Below, in pieces: positions 1 through 7,111 of a stretch of DNA of 8,355 bases. The DNA comes from an uncultured Eubacteriales bacterium. Lineage in GTDB: Bacteria > Bacillota_A > Clostridia > Christensenellales > Aristaeellaceae. A model generated the notes under the pieces. It worked only from the letters and a program-made list of their open reading frames with translations, did no database searches and had not been told where the DNA came from. The first letter of the stretch is position 1, and every line of letters begins with the position of its first letter. The translations under genes and the position numbers were made by a program. The stretch is taken from NCBI GenBank assembly GCA_902766515.1, contig CACXEB010000284.1, positions 1-8,355 of the forward strand. Reading direction: 5' to 3'.

Positions 1-25
1 AACGCACAGTAAGGAGCGGAACACT

Positions 26-1417
26 GTGAAGATTTTTTATCATCCGGAAGACGGACGCATGGGAGACATCATCCCGTTTTACGAGGAGGGTGTCTTCAAA
101 CTGTTTTACCTGGGATTCGGCTGGAGCAACGTCTCCACCCGGGACCAGCTGCATTTTTATGACCAGTACCGCACGGACATCCGCGGCGGTACCGGCTCGG
201 TGATCCGCGTGGACAATGTCTATCACATGTTCTACTGCAAGTTCACCTTCACGCCCTACATGCGGCAGTACGTGTGCCATGCCGTCAGCGACGACCTGAA
301 GCAGTGGCGCGAGCTGCCGGAGGAGACCTTCCAGCCGGACGACATCATCTACGAGATGACCGACTGGCGGGACCCGCACGTGATCTGGAACGAGGAGGAC
401 CGCTGCTGGTGGATGTTGCTGGCCGCCCAGAAAAAGGGCCGGACCATGCGGAAGGGCTGCGTCGGCCTGTGCAAATCCGATGACCTCCACCACTGGCGGA
501 TCTGCGAGCCGCTGTACGCGCCGGCCACCAACCAGTCCGCCCACGAGTGCCCGGACATGTTCCGCTGGGGCGACTGGTGGTATTTGACCTACTCGGTCTA
601 TACGGACCGCTTTGAAACGCTGTACCGCATGGCGCGCTCCCCGAAGGGGCCGTGGATCACCCCGGCGGTGGATACCTTCGATACCCGATGCTTCTACGCG
701 GCCAAGCACGGGACGGACGGCACGGCGCATTATATGTACGGCTGGAACCCGGAGCGCGAAAAGAACCTCTGGCACTTCAACCCGGAAAAGTATGAGGGCA
801 GGGATTACAACACCTGGGACTGGGGCGGCACGATGATCGTGCACCAGCTGGTCCAGCGCCCGGACGGCACGCTCGCCGTCAAACCGCCGGAAGCGGTCGA
901 TCATGCCTTCTCCACCGAACACCGGCCGGAGCTCATCCCGCTGACGGGGGACTGGCAGGTATCGGACGCGGCCGCGGCGGTGGATACCCCCAGCGGGTAC
1001 GCCAGCCTGCTGTTCAACCCGGTGCCCGAATGCTGCAAGCTGGAGATGGACGTCTCCTTTGACAAAACGCCGCGGGAGTTCGGGATCGCCGTGCAGGTCG
1101 ACCCGGACTTCGCGATGGGCTACTATCTGGTTTTTGAGCCGAACCGGCAGCGCATCCAGTATAAAACAGGCCTGCGGATGTACGAGGACGGCGGCAAGAT
1201 GTTCCCCTATGAGGTCGAGCAGGAGCGGCCGTTCGCCTGGGAGGCGGGCAGGAAATACCATGCCCGCGTGTTTGTCCAGGACAGCATCCTGCTTCTGTAC
1301 GTGGACGACCAGGTGGCGCTGGGCACGCGGATGTTTGACCGGAAGGGCTATCGCTTCGGCCTGTTCGTCTCGGACGGATCGGCCGCGTTCGGCAATATCC
1401 GGCTGCTGACGGAATGA
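26..1417 (+). CDS. GH32-like glycoside hydrolase (putative cytoplasmic beta-fructosidase)
   Basis: Predicted to hydrolyse a fructoside (sucrose-like sugar or fructo-oligosaccharide) in the cytoplasm. The 463-residue protein has no signal peptide. It shows the ordered landmarks of a GH32 five-bladed propeller: a candidate nucleophile D14 followed by a PFY...FKLFYL strand, a GTGS segment at 55-58 (family FSGS-type motif), the RDP triad at 115-117 (transition-state stabiliser), and HECPDMF at 173-179 with E174 as candidate acid/base. Residues from about 305 to the end look like the GH32 C-terminal beta-sandwich, with strands around 352-370, 411-426 and 443-460. The nucleophile region is divergent: GDIIP replaces the classical NDPNG. 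The GTG start is chosen because AAGGAG lies at 11-16, nine bases upstream; the next in-frame ATG (59) would remove the first strand. The fructokinase-like gene 32 bases downstream supports a fructose-releasing role. Family call is strong; substrate is inference, and related clan GH-J or GH43-like activities are possible. Confidence 0.85.
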   Translation: MKIFYHPEDGRMGDIIPFYEEGVFKLFYLGFGWSNVSTRDQLHFYDQYRTDIRGGTGSVIRVDNVYHMFYCKFTFTPYMRQYVCHAVSDDLKQWRELPEETFQPDDIIYEMTDWRDPHVIWNEEDRCWWMLLAAQKKGRTMRKGCVGLCKSDDLHHWRICEPLYAPATNQSAHECPDMFRWGDWWYLTYSVYTDRFETLYRMARSPKGPWITPAVDTFDTRCFYAAKHGTDGTAHYMYGWNPEREKNLWHFNPEKYEGRDYNTWDWGGTMIVHQLVQRPDGTLAVKPPEAVDHAFSTEHRPELIPLTGDWQVSDAAAAVDTPSGYASLLFNPVPECCKLEMDVSFDKTPREFGIAVQVDPDFAMGYYLVFEPNRQRIQYKTGLRMYEDGGKMFPYEVEQERPFAWEAGRKYHARVFVQDSILLLYVDDQVALGTRMFDRKGYRFGLFVSDGSAAFGNIRLLTE

Positions 1418-1449
1418 CGCGCAGGGAAAGCGGGAAAGGATGAAAGCGT

Positions 1450-2418
1450 ATGATTGATGTGACCGCGCTGGGTGAATTGCTGATCGACTTCGTGACGGCG
1501 TCGGCGGATCCGCAGGGCTATCCGGTCCTGGCGGCCAAGCCCGGCGGCGCGCCTGGCAATTTCCTGGCGGCTGTCAGCCGCTTTGGGGGGAAAAGCGCCA
1601 TGATCGGCAAGGTTGGTGACGACATGTTCGGCCGCCTGCTGGTGCGCACGCTGAAGGAAGCCGGAATCGACACCCGGGGCGTGATCGTGGATCCCCGCTG
1701 CTTTACGACGATGGCCTTCGTATCGCTGGACGCCCAGGGCAACCGGGATTTCAGCTTCGCCCGGAAGCCGGGGGCGGATACCTGCCTGACGGCGGACGAG
1801 GTCGATGAAAGCCTCCTCGGGGAAAGCCGGGTCTTCCATTTCGGGACCCTTTCGCTGACGGATGAGCCGGCCCGCTCGGCCACCCGCCGCGCGATCGCGC
1901 TGGCGAAGGCGCGGGGGCTGCTGGTCAGCCTGGACCCCAACCTGCGCAAGCCGCTGTGGCCCGGTGAGGACGCTGCCCGCGAAGCCATCGAATGGAGCCT
2001 GCGGCAGGCGGATGTCGTCAAGATCAGCGACGAGGAGATCGATTTCATGTGGGGCCTGACGCCGGAGCAGGGTGCCGAAAGGCTGCTGGATTCCTACGGC
2101 GTCTCCCTGGTCTATGCCACGCTCGGGCCGAAGGGCTGCTTCGCGGCCAACCGGCGCGGGGGCGTGCGGGTACCCTCTCCCACGGGCATCCAGGTGAAGG
2201 ATACGACCGGCGCGGGAGATATTTTCGGCGGGGCGGCGATGAGCCGGCTGCTGCGGTCCGGCAAGGGGCCGGCGGATCTGGAAGTATCCGATATCCAGGC
2301 GATCGTCCGGTTCGCCTGCGCGGCTGCCAGCCTCTCGACTCAAAAGCACGGCGGCATCACCAGCATCCCATCCGCGGATGAAGTGATCGCGTGCCTGACA
2401 CAGACATACACAAACTGA
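1450..2418 (+). CDS. PfkB-family carbohydrate kinase, probable fructokinase
   Basis: Predicted to phosphorylate a sugar with ATP, most likely fructose to fructose 6-phosphate, in the cytoplasm. The 322-residue length is normal for a ribokinase/PfkB fructokinase. Visible motifs: N-terminal ALGELLIDF strand (6-14), substrate-loop GGAPGN at 32-37 (the fructokinase-type GGAPxN form), KVGDDMFG at 54-61, DPNLR at 162-166, TLGPKG at 224-229 in the nucleotide-binding part, and the PfkB signature DTTGAGD at 251-257, whose final Asp (D257) is the expected catalytic base. GITSIP near 302-307 matches the C-terminal part of fructokinases. The ATG at 1450 follows a purine-rich GGGAAAGGA at 1432-1440. It lies 32 bases after the GH32-like gene, so hydrolysis and phosphorylation would be co-expressed. 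Subfamily assignment rests on motifs and context; 2-keto-3-deoxygluconate kinase or ribokinase specificity cannot be excluded from sequence alone. Confidence 0.88.
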   Translation: MIDVTALGELLIDFVTASADPQGYPVLAAKPGGAPGNFLAAVSRFGGKSAMIGKVGDDMFGRLLVRTLKEAGIDTRGVIVDPRCFTTMAFVSLDAQGNRDFSFARKPGADTCLTADEVDESLLGESRVFHFGTLSLTDEPARSATRRAIALAKARGLLVSLDPNLRKPLWPGEDAAREAIEWSLRQADVVKISDEEIDFMWGLTPEQGAERLLDSYGVSLVYATLGPKGCFAANRRGGVRVPSPTGIQVKDTTGAGDIFGGAAMSRLLRSGKGPADLEVSDIQAIVRFACAAASLSTQKHGGITSIPSADEVIACLTQTYTN

Positions 2419-2419
2419 C

Positions 2420-2430
2420 GGAGGTGAAGG
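2420..2430 (+). promoter_or_regulatory. Shine-Dalgarno site that sets the start of the binding-protein gene
   Basis: GGAGGTGAAGG begins two bases after the kinase stop codon and places its GGAGG core eight bases before the ATG at 2433. This favours the ATG over the in-frame GTG at 2391, which lies inside the kinase gene and has no comparable purine tract upstream. Confidence 0.85.
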
Positions 2431-2432
2431 AC

Positions 2433-5264
2433 ATGAGACGTGGCTGGATCATTGCAATCGCTGTGATCGGGTGCGTCGGACTGCTGATCGGCGTCGTTTT
2501 CCTGGCGGGAAACAACGGCGTGCAGTCCACAGCATGGCAGGCGTTTACCCCTGAAGACCTGCAGCGGCCCGGGGATGGCGCGCTGGTCGCGGTATCGGAC
2601 GGGCAGCTGTCTCAGGAAAACTGCGACCTCCTGCCGGACTATGAGGGCCGGGAGCGCGTGGTGCGCCTGTCTGTCGGCGGGACGGTGACCTGCCGGGTGA
2701 ACGCGCCGGAAACCGGCGTCTACGGCCTGCGGGTCGGCTACCATACGGAAGCCGGCAAGGGCGTGGACATGGAGTATTCCCTGCTGGTGGACGGACAGCC
2801 CTACAGCGCGGCGAATGCAGTGGTATCGCTGAACAGGGTCTGGGTGGACGAAGGACAGCCGGAGCGCACCGCGACCGGCAATGACCTGCGCCCCAAGCAG
2901 ATCGAAGCGTTCCTGTGGACGGAAGCGCTCCTGGCGGACACCAATGAGGTGGAGGGCCAGGTCCGGCTGGCGCTGGAAGCGGGCGAGCATGAGATCGCGC
3001 TGACCGCCCTCCGGGAGACGGCGGTGATCGACTACATGGCGCTGGAAGCGGCCCCGGCGCTGCCCGCCTATACGGAATACCTGGCCGCGCACAGCGGTAT
3101 GCGCGAGGTGTCCGGCGTGGAGCTGGTGCTCCAGGCGGAGAACACGCTCAGCAAGTCGGCGTCGGCCATCTATCCGACCTATGACCGCACTTCTTCCTAT
3201 ACACAGCCCTATCATCCGAACCAGATGCGGCTGAATACCATCGGCGGCAGCGGCTGGAAGCACGTCGGACAATGGGTGGAATGGGTGATCGAAGCGCCGG
3301 AGGACGGACTGTACCAGCTGGGCATGCGGTACCACCAGAACCAGCTGAAGGGCTTCTTTGTGGCCCGCCAGCTGATGCTGGACGGGCAGATGCCCTTCCG
3401 TGAAATGCAGGAGGTGCGCTTCGCCTACCGTTCGGAATGGGTCATGGACTACCTGTCCGACAGCAACGGCAGCCCCTACCTGTTCGCGCTGAGCAAGGGC
3501 CGCCATGTGCTGCGGATGCAGGTGACGCTGGGCGAAATGGCGCCGGTCATTTCGGACATGCAGGACACGGTGTATACCCTGAACGAGCTCTATCGCCAGA
3601 TCATCATGGTCACGGGCACGGAACCGGACTTCTACCGCGACTACTACCTGGAGCGGGTCATCCCCAACCTGGAATCGCGGCTGACCGCCCTGGCGGACAC
3701 GCTGGACGGCTACCAGGCCACGATGGACGACATGCTCGGGGCCAACTCGACCGCAGGCGAGATCATCCAGGTGCTGACCTACCAGCTCCGGGACTTTGCG
3801 GCGGAGCCCTACACCATCCAGAAGCGCCTGACGACCTTCTCTTCCAATATCTCGTCCTTCGCGGAATGGATCCTTTCGGTCCAGGAGCAGCCGCTGGAAA
3901 TCGATTACCTGGTGCTGGCCTCCAAGGGCACCAAGCCCGGCAAGACCGAGGATAACCTGCTGGACACCTTCAAGCGCGAGATGCGGGCCTTCGTCGGCTC
4001 CTTCGTGCAGGACTACAACGCCTTCAGCACCGCTGAGGAGCAGAAGGGACAGCAGTCCATCACCGTGTGGCTGGCGGCGGGCCGCGACCAGGCCTATGCC
4101 ATCAACCGCCTGGTGCAGGAGGACTTTACCGCCAAAACCGGGATCAGCGTCAACCTGCAGCTGGTCAGCGGCGCGCTGCTGAAAGCGACCATCGCGGGGC
4201 AGGGCCCCGACGTGAACCTGTTTACCGGCCGCGGCGAGGTCATGAACCTGGCCTTCCGCGAGGCGCTGCAGGATCTGAGCGCGCTGCCCGGCTACCAGGA
4301 GACCGCGGCGCAGCTCCGGCCGACCGCGGAGGATCCCTACGCCTTCAACGGCGGCGTGTACGGCCTGGCGGAAACCCAGGATTACCTGATGATGTTCGTC
4401 CGCGACGACGTGCTGCAGGACCTGGAGCTGACGGTGCCCACGACCTGGCAGGATCTGCTGAACATCGCCCCGATCCTGCAGTCGAACAACCTGCAGATCG
4501 GCCTGCCCTACATGCAGCTGGGCGGCGCCACGGTCATCTCCAACGGCGTGGGCATGACCAGCCTGTTCCCCTCCCTGCTGCTGCAGATGGGCGGGAAATT
4601 CTACACGGATGACTACAAGGCGACGCTGCTCAGCGAGCCGGTCGCCAACGCGGCCTTCCGCACTTGGACCGACTTCTATACCCTGTACGACTATCCGCTG
4701 TACAAGGACGACTTTACCCGGTTCCGCACCGGTGAAATGCCGGTCATCATCACGACCTACAACATGTATGCCCGCCTGAAGGCGACCGCCCCGGAAATTG
4801 CCGGCAAATGGAGCATGTACCTGATCCCCGGCATGGCCGAAGACGGCGGCGTCAACCACGCCACGACAGCGGACGGCACCGCGGCGGTCATCCTGAGCAG
4901 CTCCAGGCATGTGGACGCCAGCTGGCAGTTCGTCCAGTGGTGGGTGAGCTCCGATATCCAGACGCGGTACGCCCGCGACATCGAAGCGGATATCGGTACC
5001 CTCGGCCGCTATACCTCCGCCAACGTGGAAGCCTTCGAGCTGTCCAACTGGTCGCTCAACGAGCAGCGGATGATGGACGCGCAGTGGCAGCACGTGATCG
5101 AGCTGCCGGAGATCCCCGGCGGATACTATGTGTCGCGCAACCTGGACAACGCCTTCCGCGCGGTCGTGCTGTCCGGCAACGATGCCCGGGAAAGCCTGTT
5201 CTACTGGACCAGCTCCACGAATGAAGAAATTGCCCGCAAGCGCCACGAAATGGGCCTTGAATGA
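2433..5264 (+). CDS. Large membrane-anchored extracellular sugar-binding protein (ABC importer, CUT1 type) with duplicated N-terminal beta-sandwich modules
   Basis: Predicted ligand-capture component of the importer encoded by the next two genes. At 943 residues it is about twice the usual 400-550 for a family 1 sugar-binding protein. Order: short basic N-terminus and hydrophobic segment (about 5-25), probably an uncleaved anchor; beta-sandwich module A (about 48-206); module B (about 228-375, opening with LVLQAEN as carbohydrate-binding modules of the CBM6/35 type often do); a mostly helical linker (about 378-535); and a binding-protein domain from about 541 to the end, starting ITVWLAAGR, with GPDVNLFTGRGE at 591-602, PTTWQDLL at 669-676 and VIITTYNMYARL at 771-782. 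Modules A and B share APExGxYxLxxxYH (91-104 and 288-301) plus an LxxDGQ strand, suggesting duplication. A VIGC at 11-14 resembles a lipobox but sits too early. The start is set by GGAGG eight bases upstream. Binding-protein role is well supported; the ligand and module function are not known. Confidence 0.85.
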   Translation: MRRGWIIAIAVIGCVGLLIGVVFLAGNNGVQSTAWQAFTPEDLQRPGDGALVAVSDGQLSQENCDLLPDYEGRERVVRLSVGGTVTCRVNAPETGVYGLRVGYHTEAGKGVDMEYSLLVDGQPYSAANAVVSLNRVWVDEGQPERTATGNDLRPKQIEAFLWTEALLADTNEVEGQVRLALEAGEHEIALTALRETAVIDYMALEAAPALPAYTEYLAAHSGMREVSGVELVLQAENTLSKSASAIYPTYDRTSSYTQPYHPNQMRLNTIGGSGWKHVGQWVEWVIEAPEDGLYQLGMRYHQNQLKGFFVARQLMLDGQMPFREMQEVRFAYRSEWVMDYLSDSNGSPYLFALSKGRHVLRMQVTLGEMAPVISDMQDTVYTLNELYRQIIMVTGTEPDFYRDYYLERVIPNLESRLTALADTLDGYQATMDDMLGANSTAGEIIQVLTYQLRDFAAEPYTIQKRLTTFSSNISSFAEWILSVQEQPLEIDYLVLASKGTKPGKTEDNLLDTFKREMRAFVGSFVQDYNAFSTAEEQKGQQSITVWLAAGRDQAYAINRLVQEDFTAKTGISVNLQLVSGALLKATIAGQGPDVNLFTGRGEVMNLAFREALQDLSALPGYQETAAQLRPTAEDPYAFNGGVYGLAETQDYLMMFVRDDVLQDLELTVPTTWQDLLNIAPILQSNNLQIGLPYMQLGGATVISNGVGMTSLFPSLLLQMGGKFYTDDYKATLLSEPVANAAFRTWTDFYTLYDYPLYKDDFTRFRTGEMPVIITTYNMYARLKATAPEIAGKWSMYLIPGMAEDGGVNHATTADGTAAVILSSSRHVDASWQFVQWWVSSDIQTRYARDIEADIGTLGRYTSANVEAFELSNWSLNEQRMMDAQWQHVIELPEIPGGYYVSRNLDNAFRAVVLSGNDARESLFYWTSSTNEEIARKRHEMGLE

Positions 5265-5275
5265 CTGACATATCC

Positions 5276-5284
5276 AAAGGAGGG
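5276..5284 (+). promoter_or_regulatory. Shine-Dalgarno site that sets the start of the first permease
   Basis: AAAGGAGGG lies six bases before the ATG at 5291. An in-frame ATG at 5261 overlaps the preceding TGA as ATGA but has no Shine-Dalgarno sequence, so the 5291 start is preferred. The ATGA overlap could still allow some translational coupling. Confidence 0.85.
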
Positions 5285-5290
5285 CTGGCT

Positions 5291-6190
5291 ATGAACAAGG
5301 ACCTGATGCAGCGGATACGCAATCACCGGGAAAGCTATCTGCTGATGCTGCCGTATCTGATCTTCTTCACGGTGTTCACGCTGATCCCGGTCATCGTCGC
5401 CATCGTGATCTCCTTCACGGAATACAACATGCTGACCCCGGCCAAGTTTGTGTTCCTGGACAACTATATCCGCATGTTCCTGGAGGACAACGTCTTCCTG
5501 ACCGCGCTGAGCAACATGGTGCGGATCGCCGTGGTCATCGGACCGGTGAGCTACATCCTGTGCTTCTTCATCGCCTGGGTCATCAACGACCTGGGGCGGA
5601 CGGGCCGGTCGCTGCTCACAACGCTGTTCTACGTCCCCGCCGTGGTCGGCGGCGCAGCCTGGGCGGTCTGGCGCCTGCTGCTGAGCGGCGACCAGTACGG
5701 CCTGGTCAACAACTTCCTCATGTCGCTGGGCATCATCTTCGAGCCGGTCGCCTGGACGACGGAGGAATCGGCGATCCTGCCGGTCATCATCATCGTACAG
5801 CTCTGGATGAGCATGGGCATCAGCTTCCTGTCCTTCATCGCCGGTATGCAGACCGTGGACCAGTCCCTGTATGAGGCAGGCATGATCGACGGCATCCGCA
5901 ACCGCTTCCAGGAGCTGTGGTACGTGACCCTGCCCTCCATGCTGCCGCAGTTGGTGTTCGGCGCGGTCATGCAGATCATCTCCGCGTTCACCGTGGCGGA
6001 CGTGTCCGTGCAGCTGTGCGGCCTGCCTTCCACCAATTACGCGGGCGAAACGATCGTCACGCACATCATGGACTACGGTACCATCCGGTATGAGTTCGGC
6101 TACGCCTGCGCCATGAGCGTCGTGCTGGTCCTGCTGATGCAGGCCTCCAGGGCGCTGGTCACCAGGATGCTGAGCAAGGTCGGTTCATAA
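5291..6190 (+). CDS. Sugar ABC transporter permease, CUT1 family (MalF/UgpA-like)
   Basis: Inner-membrane subunit expected to pair with the permease encoded next to form the translocation channel. The 299-residue protein has six probable membrane segments at about 16-42, 72-98, 108-130, 162-184, 220-242 and 268-290. The cytoplasmic EAA loop that docks the ATPase is visible as YEAGMIDGIRNRFQELWYVTLP at 194-215 (E195, G201, L214, P215), with Gly in place of the second Ala, a common variation. The short N-terminus and absence of a long periplasmic insert are typical of Gram-positive sugar permeases (UgpA/LacF type) rather than enterobacterial MalF. It begins 26 bases after the binding-protein stop and ends 12 bases before the second permease, so the three components are probably made from one mRNA. 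The start at 5291 is set by its Shine-Dalgarno site; using 5261 would add ten residues. Family assignment is firm; the transported sugar is inferred only from neighbours. Confidence 0.93.
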   Translation: MNKDLMQRIRNHRESYLLMLPYLIFFTVFTLIPVIVAIVISFTEYNMLTPAKFVFLDNYIRMFLEDNVFLTALSNMVRIAVVIGPVSYILCFFIAWVINDLGRTGRSLLTTLFYVPAVVGGAAWAVWRLLLSGDQYGLVNNFLMSLGIIFEPVAWTTEESAILPVIIIVQLWMSMGISFLSFIAGMQTVDQSLYEAGMIDGIRNRFQELWYVTLPSMLPQLVFGAVMQIISAFTVADVSVQLCGLPSTNYAGETIVTHIMDYGTIRYEFGYACAMSVVLVLLMQASRALVTRMLSKVGS

Positions 6191-6198
6191 GGAGGTGA
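6189..6198 (+). promoter_or_regulatory. Near-perfect Shine-Dalgarno site overlapping the upstream stop codon
   Basis: AAGGAGGTGA shares its first two bases with the TAA stop of the first permease and ends four bases before the ATG at 6203. The overlap and strength suggest tightly coupled, roughly equal synthesis of the two permeases. Confidence 0.85.
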
Positions 6199-6202
6199 AA
6201 TC

Positions 6203-7096
6203 ATGCAGCAGACCCTACTGAAAAAGGTTTTCCACAGGCGCGGCAAGGTGGGCATGAAGCGGCGTCGCTCACGGGTTGGCAGCTTCTTTATGTTCCTGGG
6301 CATCTTCCTGCTGGCGGCGTTCATGGCGTTCCCGCTGTATTACACCGTCGTGCAGTCGCTCAAGCCCATCGATGAAATCTTCCGTTTCCCGCCTACGCTG
6401 TATGTCAACCGGCCCACGCTGGACAATTACGGCGAAATGTTCCGGATCCTGGCCAACATGTGGGTCCCCCTGTCCCGCTACCTGTTCAATACGCTGATGA
6501 TTGCCGTGCTGGGCACGGGCCTGCACGTGATCCTGGCGGGCATGGCGGCCTATCCGCTGGCAAAGCACAAATTCCCCGGCAAGGACCTGATCTTTGCCAT
6601 CATCATGCTGGGCCTCATGTTCGTGCCGCAGGTCACGTTCGTCCCCTCGTTCATCATCATCTCCAAGCTGGGCCTCCTGAACACCTACTGGGCGCAGCTG
6701 CTGCCCACGATCGGCGTATCCCTGGGACTCTTCCTGATGCGCCAGTTTATGGAGCAGCTGCCTGACGCCATGATGGAGGCGGCCAAGATCGACGGCGCCA
6801 GCGAGTTCCGCACCTGCTTCCAGATCGTTTTCCCCAGCGTCAAGCCTGCCATCGTGACCGTCATCATCTTCCAGTTCATCAACCTCTGGAACCTGTCCGG
6901 CGGCGACGTTGTCTACAATGAAGAGCTGAAAACGCTGACTCAGGCCATGTCCCAGATCAGCGCGGCGAATGCTTATGCCCGGTACGGCCCGTCCATGGCC
7001 GCTGCCGTGATCATGATGCTGCCGCCCATCCTGATTTTCGTCCTGCTGCAGCGTCAGGTGATCGAGACCATGACCAGCGCCGGCATCAAGGGTTAA
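6203..7096 (+). CDS. Sugar ABC transporter permease, CUT1 family (MalG/UgpE-like)
   Basis: Second inner-membrane subunit of the importer. The 297-residue protein starts with a strongly basic cytoplasmic tail (HRRGKVGMKRRRSR, 11-24), then membrane segments at about 27-51, 94-119, 128-152, 161-182, 214-232 and 264-284. Between segments 1 and 2 is the extracellular stretch characteristic of MalG-type permeases, with the PTLDNYGEMF pattern at 71-80 that usually follows the first segment. The EAA loop is canonical: MEAAKIDGASEFRTCFQIVFP at 191-211 (E192, A193, A194, G198, P211). The C-terminus ends GIKG, matching the short G-x-K-G ending frequent in this subfamily. Shadow frames on both strands are longer than some real genes but carry no family motif. 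No ATP-binding subunit follows; the next gene encodes a secreted protein instead, so the ATPase must come from elsewhere, plausibly a shared MsmX-type protein (inference). Confidence 0.94.
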   Translation: MQQTLLKKVFHRRGKVGMKRRRSRVGSFFMFLGIFLLAAFMAFPLYYTVVQSLKPIDEIFRFPPTLYVNRPTLDNYGEMFRILANMWVPLSRYLFNTLMIAVLGTGLHVILAGMAAYPLAKHKFPGKDLIFAIIMLGLMFVPQVTFVPSFIIISKLGLLNTYWAQLLPTIGVSLGLFLMRQFMEQLPDAMMEAAKIDGASEFRTCFQIVFPSVKPAIVTVIIFQFINLWNLSGGDVVYNEELKTLTQAMSQISAANAYARYGPSMAAAVIMMLPPILIFVLLQRQVIETMTSAGIKG

Positions 7097-7106
7097 GGGG
7101 AGGTGA
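7097..7106 (+). promoter_or_regulatory. Shine-Dalgarno site supporting a TTG start
   Basis: GGGGAGGTGA begins immediately after the TAA of the second permease. Its GGAGG core (7099-7103) is eight bases from the TTG at 7112, the same spacing as used upstream of the binding-protein gene. This is the main evidence that the NHL gene starts at TTG, since its first in-frame ATG (7154) lies inside the signal peptide. Confidence 0.82.
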
Positions 7107-7111
7107 CGCAA

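Noticed and set aside
1418..1449. Possible promoter or terminator in the widest intergenic gap
   Set aside because: The 32 bases are purine-rich and serve as a ribosome site; no inverted repeat with a T-run and no -35/-10 pair is visible.
1348..2349. A 333-codon open frame on the - strand opposite the kinase
   Set aside because: Composition is typical of an antisense shadow, while the + strand carries the DTTGAGD kinase signature.
2391..2432. Upstream in-frame GTG start for the binding-protein gene
   Set aside because: It would overlap the kinase gene by 28 bases, has no ribosome site, and would add 14 polar residues before the hydrophobic anchor. GGAGG points to the ATG at 2433.
2463..2474. 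VIGC as a lipoprotein lipobox in the binding protein
   Set aside because: The Cys is at residue 14 with only about seven hydrophobic residues before it, and the hydrophobic run continues to about residue 25. An uncleaved membrane anchor fits better, though lipidation is not strictly excluded.
2340..5246. A 968-codon open frame on the - strand opposite the binding-protein gene
   Set aside because: It is an antisense shadow of a GC-rich gene with C/G-rich third positions, which removes stop codons from that frame. Its translation is rich in His, Arg, Gln, Val and Gly with no recognisable domain, and the + strand gene has clear family motifs and a ribosome site.
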